The position numbers and the translations under genes were made by a program. The notes beneath the pieces were generated by a model. That model searched no databases. It had not been told where the DNA came from and worked only from the letters and a program-made list of their open reading frames with translations. Below are positions 32,001 through 44,000 of a DNA stretch of 64,000 nucleotides, piece after piece; within the stretch, counting starts at the first letter, position 1, and each line of letters opens with the position of its first letter. Source of the stretch: Wuchereria bancrofti (taxonomy: Eukaryota > Nematoda > Chromadorea > Rhabditida > Onchocercidae); assembly GCA_005281725.1 (NCBI GenBank), contig SSBO01000008.1, forward strand, positions 1,240,001-1,304,000, given 5' to 3'.

Positions 32001-35000
32001 AAGAAATTTTTGAACTAATATTAGATGATTTGTTTGATATTATAAAAATGAGAAATTTCATGCAATGACTGATATCAGAAATTTTTCCGGATGTTTTTTA
32101 TCCGGCACTATGCAACCTGATACGGAAAATAAATCCGAACATGAGATTCTAATTCAAAAATCTAGCAGACATTAAATTTCGAAGAAGAAATATTAATTTA
32201 TAATGTATTCTTGTTTACAAAAATTAAACATTTTAATTCGATTATCTAAAATTATCTCTCAAGCACATTTAACATTTCACACATTGCAAATTTGCATTTT
32301 TGTTACAAATTTCAATCAAAACTAATCCGAAATTTTATCTTTTTTTGTTTGTTTACTTTTTTTTTTCTGTAAAACAAATTAGAAATGAAATCGAAATGGG
32401 TTAGAAAATGCAGAAAAAATTTACGAAGTGTTAATTTATCAACAATTTAATTCTGTTCGTTTTAGATTTCTCTCACTGATAAACAATGTTGATAATATGA
32501 AATGAAATTTGAAAATACAAAATTAGTTTGGTTATTAGTGTAAAGAAAAAAGGAAACTGCATGGGGAAATTAAATTAATAATACTAAAAATTGAGATTTA
32601 TATCAGATTTTTTTTCTTTGTGTTCTTGAATTTTTTTCCATGTCAACAATTAAAATTTGGTTTTTAATTTCTTTTTTGAAATTCTTCTAATTTTAAATTT
32701 AAATCAATAATTACTTAATTTCTAACTGATATCTTCTTCATTATACTCTACCACTACTGCAGTAAAGTAATGATCACTAGATTGAAGGTTTTGTGATATT
32801 TTCATCTCTTCTAAAAAGTTTGAATATTAATCGTTAATTTTTACGACTACAATTTCTATCACTCAAAATCTTTGCTACTACTACTACGTGTGAAACGTGA
32901 AAGAACGTAAACATCGAAAGTTGTAACGTCAGTGTGTTACACGTCATTTTTACTGTGTTTTAAGTGATAAGTTAAATGGAAATTTTTACGAGTCACTCAC
33001 TATTGAGACATTAAATATAAATGTCAGAAAAAATTTTATTCTAAAAAAAAATATTTTTAAATGTATCATAAAATTTTCTTTTTTTTTTTTTAATTGTTTG
33101 TTTCTTTTTTTTTTTTCAGATCCATCAGTGCTCCGATTTGGTAATTCATCAACATCCGATTATTTCAAACTTCTTGATTTAGATGATAATTATTTACTAA
33201 TCGGCGCAAGGTAATTAACCTCTTTTCTTCATTTTTTCATTTCATTTCATTTCAACTTTAGTTATTTAATTTTGAGTTTAAAAAAATGAAAAGTCGTAAC
33301 ATTTAACAAAAAAAAAAAAAAAAACGAAAAATCATAACAATAAAAATCATAACATTTCGATTTATGCAATAATCTGTCACAATCATTTGACACTCTTATT
33401 CTTCCTTCTTTTAATATAATAGAATAATTTCAAATTTTGCTATATTTTTTTTCAAAAACTAAATTTTATTTTATTTAACTTTTACTTTTTTAATTAAAAT
33501 TTGAATTTTATGTCATAATCAAACTATACAAATACTATATTTTATCACTTCTTGCCTACCGATTTATGCATAATATAAATAAGTTTAGAGTTTTTATAAA
33601 TTGCATAAAACACTATTAATGTTAAATTTTTTATCCAATAATAAATTCAATAAAAAATATTTAATAAATTATTGAATAGTGCTTGTGTAGAAATGTTTTA
33701 CAGTGTTTATTATTATTATCATTCGAAAAAGAAAATTGTAATCTTTTAAATTAGAATTAGAAGCATTAAATTTTAATGTTTTTACATCATTTTAAAATTT
33801 GTTCAGTCTTCGAAAACATATGTTTGTAAGTTTTTTTGCGCTAATAATTTTGCAAATTTTAATTAAATAAGAATATTTAAATTATTTTGGAGTATAACAA
33901 TTAATGAAAAAGTGTTTTTAGTAAATTAGTTTTTTTTAAGAAAAATTTTTTATAATTTTGTTAATAAAGCATTGTTATGTATGAAATTAATTGCATTTGC
34001 TATAAAAATGATGCATTTATCATAAATAATTACAATTATCAGTACTACTTATCAATATATAAAAATTAAATGAGTTCTGTACTAAATTGGAAATAAATAT
34101 TGAAATTTTTTTTGCTTTTTAAAAAATAATTTTTTGTTATTTAACAATGTATTACCGATATTGCATATATTTATTTAAATTAAATACAATTTCTTTTTTC
34201 GGTTCTATTAAAAAATTTGTTACAATGTGACCAAGTAGTTAATTAATTAATCCAAAAAAGAAATGAAAAAAATTTTAGCAATTGTAGGAATTTATCTTTT
34301 CTGTAATGAACTATTTCACAAGTGGTGAATTTTCATTGTGTGATTTGATGATTGGAATTTTGAATTAAATTTAGAGGAAAAATTTTTGATAAACTAAAAT
34401 TAGTCATTTCAATTTACTTTTAGTGTTTTGCATTTGTTACTTTTCATTTTAACTTATTCGATGAATAAAATATAACAGAGTTTATATTACAACTTAACTA
34501 CTTTATTTATTTTTTATTTCACGTCAACACGTTTAAACTTACACGTTTAAACTGAATCAAATTTTATGCTATTTTTGTTGATCAAAATAAAAGCTATAAT
34601 TTGATAATGCTAAATTTTTAATTTTTTTTTTCGATATGATAAAGATAAGCAAATGAATTTTAAATTTTTCAAGAGATAATTTTATTTATGATTGCTAATT
34701 TGAATTTTATTTAATTTATGACAAATTTAATTAAATATTTTACAGAGATGTTGTATATAATATTAGCGTTGAAACATTCACCGAAGTACATTCAATTAAA
34801 TGGCCATCAAAGGAAAGTGTTGTGAAGGAATGTCTAATGAAGGGAAAATCAAAGGTGAAAATGATAATAGCCAAAATGATAATAGTGATAATATCTGAGA
34901 AGCAAAAATTTATGACTGATATAATTTTATTGCCAGAAATTAAATTTTTGCCTAAAATTTTCTTCAAATTTTAAAGTGTAACTCAATTTCTTGCTAAACT

Positions 35001-38000
35001 TAACGAAATTTTAATACTTTCTAAAAATAATCAAATTTTGATTTGAATAGTTGTTGAAAGTAGTAAGTAATCAAGCATCACTTCATTCCGATTACAAAGG
35101 CTTTTTCAATAAATTGAAAATTTCAACGCGTCTTCTTTCATCATAGCGCTTGATTGTTCTTTTTTCAGTTAAAAATAAATCAAATTTCAACTGATAAAAA
35201 TCATTTTACAAGTTTTTTTCCTCAAAAAAGAAGTGAAAACTGGGAAATAGAAAATTTAACCGAAATTCAATAATCCTAAAATATTTAAATAATAACTTTG
35301 AAAAAGACTTCTCTTCCTCTTTTGTATAAATATTAAAACATATACGATATTATAACAAGCTTAGCCAGAAAAAAAAAACGGAAAAAATGGAAAAAAACGA
35401 AAACGGAAAAAAATATCCGTTCAGCATGATTAATCATGCATGGAAAAAATGTTCCGACCAATTGTAATTACAATTTTTTTTTTAATTGATCAATTTCTCT
35501 TTTTGCTTCTTCGTAAATTCAACTTTAAAAAAAAAAAAAATTATGAGAAACGGAAATTTTGGTATGAGGAAAATGATAGAAAAGATAAAAATTATGGAAT
35601 ATCTCGAGAATTTATGTCCCATTCATTGTTTTTTTCCTACTTTTTTTCTTTTTATTTTAGTTAAATAATAAAAATTTAATATTTGAAAATATTTCAAAAA
35701 ATAATTTGTAATTTTTTCTCACTCACTCTTCAAAATCTAAATTTTCTTACTTGAAAAATTCATATAAATTTAAATTTTCTTAGAAAAGATAAAAATTATG
35801 GATTATCTCGAGAATTTATGTCACATTCATTGTTTCTTTCCTATCTTTTTTTTAATTTTATTTTAGTTAAATAATAAAAACTTAAAATTTGAAAATATTT
35901 CGAAAAAAAAAAAAACAATTTGTAATTTTTTCTCTCTCTTCTCAAAATTTAAATTTTCTTATTTGAAAAATTCATTTACTAATAAACAAATTATTTTACA
36001 TTTCAGGATGCATGTCATAATTATGTACGTATCCTAGCTAAAGATAATGATCAAAGTATTCTGATTTGTGGTACCAATGCATTTCAACCGATTTGTCGAA
36101 AATATGAACGTGCAAAATATGATGAATACCGGCAAAGTTTAGAATTTTCCGGACTCGGTATTGCACCGTATGATCCAAATCATAATTCAACATTTCTTCG
36201 TGATGGTGATCTATTGTATGCTGGCACAGGTAAATATTATTTTGGTAGTAAATTTTTGTTGAAATTTTACAAAAATTTAAAGATGGCATATTTTCTGGTT
36301 TATTTTGCTACAGAAACAGAAAATTTTTTCATTATTTTATTAACTTCTCAGAAGTTTCAAGTTTTAAAGAAGAAATTATGATTTATTTTAAAAATATCAT
36401 AAAATTTTCTTTTTTTCATTTTATTAAATTAAACGAAAAATAATTTGCAAAAAGAAATAATTCCAAGTAATTTTTTTATTCTATCCTTTCTTTTTTATTA
36501 AAAGATAAAAAATGAAATACAAATTTTTTAAAGAATTTTTAATAATTTTCCATTGGATAAATAACTTATTGATTGGTTTTATTCAAAGCATTTGTGGTTA
36601 TTTACCATTTGGAATATGTGACCTTGGGGATTTCACATAAATTTTAAAAAATGTTAACGAAATGAACTAAATTACTGTCATCAGACATCAACTTTTCCTT
36701 TATCCTAAATTACAACAACATTCCCATACTTTCGGGCATTTTTGCAAAATTCAATCGTTAATTTGGTTATCGAAAAAAGAATTGAACAAAATAATTAATT
36801 ATGGGAAATATTTTTGAAATCGTTACATCAATTAAATTTTTGAATTTTCAAATTTTAATCTTTTTTTTTTTCAGTTTTAAGTTTCCTAATTATTACATGT
36901 TTATTTTTGAATTCATTCGTGAAATTATAACATTTGCATTGATCATTTAAACAAATATGATCTTTTAGTGTAAATTATTTTGTTATCTTCGGAAGAAAGG
37001 AAAAAAAACAAGTTACAATATTTCAAAATTATGAAAAGTGAAGCAACAAAACGATATAGAAATTAAATGTTAATAAATTTATTGGAATTCATTTTTTAAG
37101 AAAGTAGTTGTTTTGCAAATTGCATTACGATAAAAAAAAAATTGGATCAAAAATTTGACAAATTACAGAATTATTTTTAAATTTTCGCAATCGTAATGAA
37201 CAATAGTCTTTAACTCATTTGCAAAACAATTTCTTACGAAATGTAAAATTTTTTCAGTTATAAATTTAATTTTAATTTATGGAAAAAAGTGATTGTAGTG
37301 TTTGTTTTAATTAAAATGCGCATAAATTTGCTGATAATTTTAAAGAACAAACATAAATGATAATTTAAATTTCTCCAAATTCTATCAAAATTTTGAGTAT
37401 TAATTTGTATAATAATGTATAATTTTTAGTAATTATTAAAATTTATGAATTATTGTAGAAAGAGGAAACAAAAAGAACAGTAATTACTTTAATATAAAAG
37501 TTTAACCCTAAGTTTTGTAATTTGATTAATAATGATGGTTCTGACAAGATAAGAACTCTAAAATGTATGGTTAAATTAAATTTTCACTTTTCGCTAAATA
37601 ACTTTTGACTACTTCAAAATGTCCATCCATTTGTGGCGAAGGTCAACAAACGACAAGGTAGTTGGTCACTTATTTAATCATTAAAATGAAAGAGGCAATA
37701 ACATTTCTTAATAAATAGAAAGCATTTGTATTCTTAACTTTACAAGTAAGTTAAGTGGAAATATTGAAAATTATTATCTTAAAATGAAGTTAAACATTTG
37801 TATGGTTTTTGAAATTAAAATGCAAAATATTTTTGCAATTTTAGTTTCAAAATTTTCTTTATTTTATGAATTAGCAAAATTTTAAGTTTTAATTTCAAAA
37901 TTTTCCATACTTTATGAATAAATGATTCGTTTTTCTCCTCTCTTATGTATTTCATTCAAATTTTATTTCCAAAAAAAAAAAAAAAAAAAAACGAAAAAAA

Positions 38001-41000
38001 AAAGATTTCAATAAATTTTTCGACATTTCAAACATATATATGGTAGGACCTATCACTTCTTCTTTTCCTGATCTTTTCGTTTTCAGTGGTGTCCTTCAAA
38101 GATGGGATTTAAAATTGAACTGAACTTCTCCCGATATCCACCTAAAAAAAAAAGAGAATAAAAATAAAAATAATGACATTTCCGAATATACCATCAAAAT
38201 GTCACAGAAAATAAAAATAAAAAAAAATATAAATGTTAAAAGAAATGGAATGATTCGAAGGACACTTCGCAAAATGAAATAATTTTAATTTTCATTCATT
38301 TTTTTTTAAAAAATTGTTGTCCAAAGTACAATTTTAGATTTGCTCATCAAAATATAAACTAGAAACTTTATCAATAGTAGTAAAAAGTTTATTTTGAAAA
38401 ATTATTCGAATTAGAAATTAAAAAAAAACTAAACATTTCATAAACGATAAGAAAATGCAATAATTTGAATAATTTAAATAAATAATTTGTATTCAAATTA
38501 TTGCATTCTTTGCGTACAGCTCAACATTTTATAAATGGAAAGCAATAAACAGCAAATTGTTATATTTGACCATAAAATTTGTCATATTAAAATTTACCAT
38601 TTCTTAATGTGCCAACAATTGTATGGGGAATTTAAAATTCTTTGAATTACAATTAATAGTTTTAAATTTTGAAAATGAATTTCGGTTTTGAATTAAATTT
38701 TGTATATGCCATTTTTTTCCATTGCAAAAAAATTTAAACGTTTGTATATTTATCATGTACTTGCATCATTAATTCTTTTTTTGGTTTTCTATGTTTAATT
38801 TGATGAAATTTTTAATAATTTCTTGAATCAATTTAAAAATTCGACCAATTAACAAGAATTAATTCTAACTTTGAATTATTTTTAAGACTTAATAACTTTA
38901 GTTAAATTTCTTGGATAATTTTTATTATTTCTCAAGATTTTTTCAGTAGACCATTTAATTTGCTTTATAATTTTATTTTTGTTTTTGGTAAATTAAGTAA
39001 CTAATTTTGCTAATTATTATTTCATTAAGTAAATTGCAGTATCAGATTTTTCGGGTGCTGATCCATTGATACATCGACGAAATATTACAAAAATGATTGA
39101 TTTGGGTATTCGTACAGAACGAAATGATGTCAAATTCCTTAATGAACCAAATTTTGTTGGTTCATTTCGAGACAATGAAGTAAGTTTAGCAAAAGAAAAG
39201 AAAAATTGAGTTTTGACTTTTTTTGAAAAAATTGAGTTAAATTTTAAACAAATTTTACTTCTTTCCATCTTATCTTCTTCCTTTTTACGTCTAACATTAT
39301 AAAGTTACTTATCTTTGTTACATTAACCATAATTTCCCTCTTATCATTTCTTTTTTGATATGAAATCAATAATTTTTAATATGAAATCATTCATACATCA
39401 ATAAACTCTTTCCCTCTCTCTCTCTCTCAAAATAAAAGAGAAAAAAAAAACGATTTTCATATGCATTCTTAATTTTAAAATTCAATCAGTAATTGAAAGC
39501 AAAATTTTCTTTTTAAATGAAAAATGTCAAATTTTGAAAAAGTTAAAAAATGAGCAAATAAAATTAACCGTTACCAAAAATAGTCATTTATTTTTCGCTG
39601 TTGTTCGTTTTCAATCGAAATGAATAGGACTTCCATTTTGCTAGACAATAAAGGATTCAACTTGAGAAACGAAGAAAAGGAAAACCGGATAACCGGTTTT
39701 CTCTTCTTTATTTCATTCCTTTCATTCATGTTAAACGATATTGATTGCTATCTATTTGTGAAAATAAAAGAAAAAAAAAATGAAAAAAAGCAAGAGAACA
39801 ATCAATTTTTTTTTCTTCTTTCAAATAACTTTTTTTTTATTTTTCAAAAGCTAAAATTTTACAATTTCTTGCTCATTTCATTGTGAAACGACGATTTTTC
39901 ATAAAAAAAAATTTTTTTTTGATAACAATTTTCTGTTTTCTTTACTTCTCTTTTTTTTTTTGTTTTTTTAAAAGCTATAATGAATTTTGTAGCTTTCCAA
40001 TTTTTTGCTTTTAACAGTGTTTTATTGGAGCTTCAAAAAAGAAAATAAAATAAAAAACGAAACTATTATTAAATAAAAAATTTTATAAAGCAGCCAGTAA
40101 ATTAATGTTTGAAGAATTTTGGAATAATTAATGATAATCATAATTATAAGAGTGATAATAGTAATAATGGCCAATAATAATTGTAATAATAGGCCAATAC
40201 TGAATTTTATAATTTTTTTAGACAATAAAAGAATATAAGTGAAATTTAAAACGTATATGCATTGAAGGAAAGCATTTCAGTATAATATAATTAATTAATA
40301 ATAACAATAATAAAAGTTTTTTCGTGCTCCTTTTTTTGTACTAATAAAATCTAATTTTAAAAAATGCAGTGATGTAATTATTTAATAGCTATTTCAAGCA
40401 GAAAATCATTATTATTGTTATTGTTATCATTATTACTAGTGTTAATAGTATTGTCACTATCATTATTGCTATTATTATCATTATTATTGTTAATATCACT
40501 ATGTTTCTTTTTTTATGCAGCCGAATTGAATTTTTATTATCATTGAATAACATTATTTTTTTGCAACCTAATAATATAATACGCTAATATGTAATAATTA
40601 TAATATCACACTATGATACGTAATAATCTTAATATAATAGTATAATAAGTAACAATTACAATATAATATTACGATAAGCAATAATCATAATATAATACTG
40701 TGATACATAATAATTATAATAAATGGATGATTATTTTTACACCTGGTGACCTCTTGATAAGTAAAATTTTCCTGACAAGGTAACTTTTTCTATTTGTTAC
40801 TGAAATGAAAATTTTCTTCTATTATTGATTGCTTATCCCCTTTTTTTCCTCTTTCTCTTCATTTCTTAAGAATATTCATTTGTTCCGGTCAATGAATTCC
40901 ACATCACTCTTAAACGAGTCCCTTGAGAACTCATTCCGGATAAATGAATTTCACATCATTTCTATAATGTATCAATAATTCAATCGATACTGATCTATTC

Positions 41001-44000
41001 GAAGAGTAATGTTTTATAAAATTACTAAATAACTTGTATTATTTCCATTCAAACAATTACTGCTTAATTTAATCAGTTAATCATTTAGATATTAGATAAT
41101 CAATTTCACGTTCTAATTGTTTTATTGTAATTCATTTCAAATTTTTAGTATGTATACATTTGGTTCCGTGAACAATCGGTGGAACATGAATGTTGTAATG
41201 ACGGTGCCATATATTCCCGTGTTGCTAGACTTTGTCGATCGGATAATGGCGGTCCAAGACCATATTCCAATGAATGGACATCATTTGTAAAAGCTCGGCT
41301 AAATTGTTCCATACCAGGCCATTATCCATTTTACTTTGATCAAGTTAGTAGTTACGTGAAACGAAAGTTATACTCGAAGAATTACACTAAATTTTTCTTT
41401 TTACTCAAATTTAATAATTTATTTATCTTAAATTCACAGAACTTTAATAAATAAATAATTATTGTTGTTTTCCTAAAACAAAATTAAATTGCTATTCTTT
41501 GATTGTATCAGGTAAGCCGCCTATTTTGCGGTATATTTCAGATAGAAGCTATTGCGCCACCGGTAATTAGCTTTCATTTATTGAAGATGAAACAATTAGT
41601 CTATGCGGTATTTCGTAGTCCTTTAGCTGGCATTTCGTCATCAGCCATTTGCGCTTTTGATATTCAACAAATTAACGATGTTTTCTCGGAATCAAAATAT
41701 GGTGATCGGAGCAGTTCACAGTCATTATGGATGAGTACACTTTATAGTGATACTTCAAAATATCGACCTGGTAATTTGACCTTACTTTTATTAATATTTG
41801 TTCTACAAGTATTAATCTTAGAAAATTTGCAATTTAAAATTAGATTAAGGCACAGGATTCATAATTCAAGATTTGGTCGAATTGAAGGTTATATAAATTA
41901 AGTAAGAATAGGTCAAGTTAGAGATTTCATAATTCGAGATTGGGTTAAGTTCATGTGATTATGAAAATTAGGATTGGGTCAAGTTAGCAATTTCATAATT
42001 CGAAACTGGGTCAAGTTGGAAATTACAAAAATTAAGATTGGGTCAAGTTAGAAATTTTTGGAGCAGTAGAATGGCTTGTATAATATACATTAATATATGA
42101 AAAGTGGTTAATTCAAATTTAAATTTTGCAAAGATTAAAAATTTACAAATTTTTCTGCTATTTTCAGTCTAAATATCTTGAAATTTTATTTCAGGTAAAT
42201 GTGCAAACAATTCACGTTTGCTGCCCGAAGAAGCGGTAGCATTTGCCCGGTCTAATCCGCTAATGAATGAAGCTATACCAAATTATTTTGGTGCACCAAT
42301 TGCGATACATACGGGTTTGGATCATTTTACACAAATTGCCATTGATCCTCAGGTATGATTTAATGATCAATCAATCGATCAATATGTATTTAATTAAGTT
42401 TAATTCAAAATTTTTGCTAAAAAAATTAGCGAGTTGTTGCAAAATTTTATATGTAGCAGTTGATTATAGGTGAAAGCAGTTGATGGACATTTATATGATG
42501 TTATATTTATTGGTACCGATCAAGGTAATATTTTCAAAATGGTAAATTTAGCTGGTACCAAAGCTACCACAAAGCAACCATCTCATCATATTTACACATT
42601 TCAAATTACTAATGTAAGTTCATAATTTAAAGAAATGAATGGAATATATTGCACAAAAAATTCTACTATCAATTAACAAATTTTTGACATTTTTGATTAT
42701 TTAAATTAAAATTTTTTTGAAAAAAAAATACAAATTCAAAGTTTGTAATAAAAATTTGTGCAAACTTAAAAAATAATATTAATTAAAAAGCTATGTTAAT
42801 AGTTTTTTAAAAATACCATTAATAATTTATTAATTATTAATATTAAAAGTTTCTATACAAAAGGAATATATTAGTACTGACTTACTTATTATTCTTTGAC
42901 AGGAACCAATTCAAAATATGATGATATATCAGGGAAATATGAAAAATTTATCTGTTGAAAGATATTTAATAGCTGTTAGTGAACGATCTGTTGTACGTGT
43001 TCCGCTAGCGCAATGTAATAGGTTTAACACGTGTACTGATTGTGTCGCTTTACGTGATCCACATTGCGCATGGGATTTAGAAGCTAAGAAATGTATACTA
43101 TTAAATGATAATTTAAATGGGTATGCTTTTTGATATTTTTTGTATTATTCAATTTGGTTACATATTGGTATTTATTATTTTTGTGAATGTAGCCAAGCAA
43201 AACTTATATTCTTAAACTATTGTAAAAGGTGAAAGGTCATAGAGTATTGAACTATTGAAAGGAGGCTATGAAAGATCTATGATTGCATAGTTTTGTTAAG
43301 AATGAAATGATTGTTCCAACAGCGCCAAATGCTGAACATATTGTTATCATACTCGTCGGTAAAGATGAATCATCATAGATGCACGATTATCCGTCGTTGT
43401 GTTAATTAATGATTATGATTTTGTACTCAAAATTAATTCATATTCTATTCAGGGTCAAAGGCCATAGCGTATTAGTAAACAGATATTAAAAAATTATTTT
43501 ACTGTAAAAAAATAAAAAATAATATATACAAATATGCAACTTTAATATATAAAATTATTTATACATGTAAAAGACTTAAAAAATAAAATTATTTCGTTTT
43601 TTTAAATGAAATTTTCCTAAATTTTCAATATTTGATAATTTTCACATCAGTATTTTAAGTAATTTAATATCACTGTAGGTTATATGAACAACAAGTTGTA
43701 ACAGGAGATACACAAGGTTGTGGTACTTTTACCGATCTTCAACATTTCTTTAATTTTGATATTATACCATCGATCGTTAATGAACATGAGGAACCTTTAC
43801 AAGGTAATCATTGAAATTTATTATCATTTTATTGCACCACATAATTTGTAAATAACTTTTTCGATCAATTAATTTAATTAATTAATTGCAAAACAGTTGT
43901 AAGCTTTCATGTCTGCATGAACAGTTTTAAATCAATCTTTTAATGTATAATATAGCCAGAATTAAATCAATCAATTTCCAGCTATGATAGCATTAAATAA

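Larger units (their letters stand above)
26155..33119 (+). other. Semaphorin intron 1 (about 7 kb)
   Basis: This intron separates the signal-peptide exon from the rest of the gene. The split Asp codon (G|AT) joins SLFN to DPSVLRFGN, which is what semaphorins have at this position. It contains TG, CATT and TTA microsatellites, several AGGTCA-type hexamers, two inverted repeats (27436-27458, 28536-28563) and a strong hairpin at 30623-30671. No coding exon was seen in it. Confidence 0.7.
39180..41148 (+). other. Semaphorin intron 5
   Basis: A 2-kb intron holding a (TC)n run at 39412-39428, an ATT-rich block at 40394-40500 and a 29-bp tandem array at 40591-40735. Open frames at 39620-39886 and 40022-40225 are low-complexity. 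Confidence 0.65.

Noticed and set aside
40591..40735. Possible CRISPR-like array
   Set aside because: Units are contiguous without spacers and the genome is eukaryotic; it is a minisatellite.
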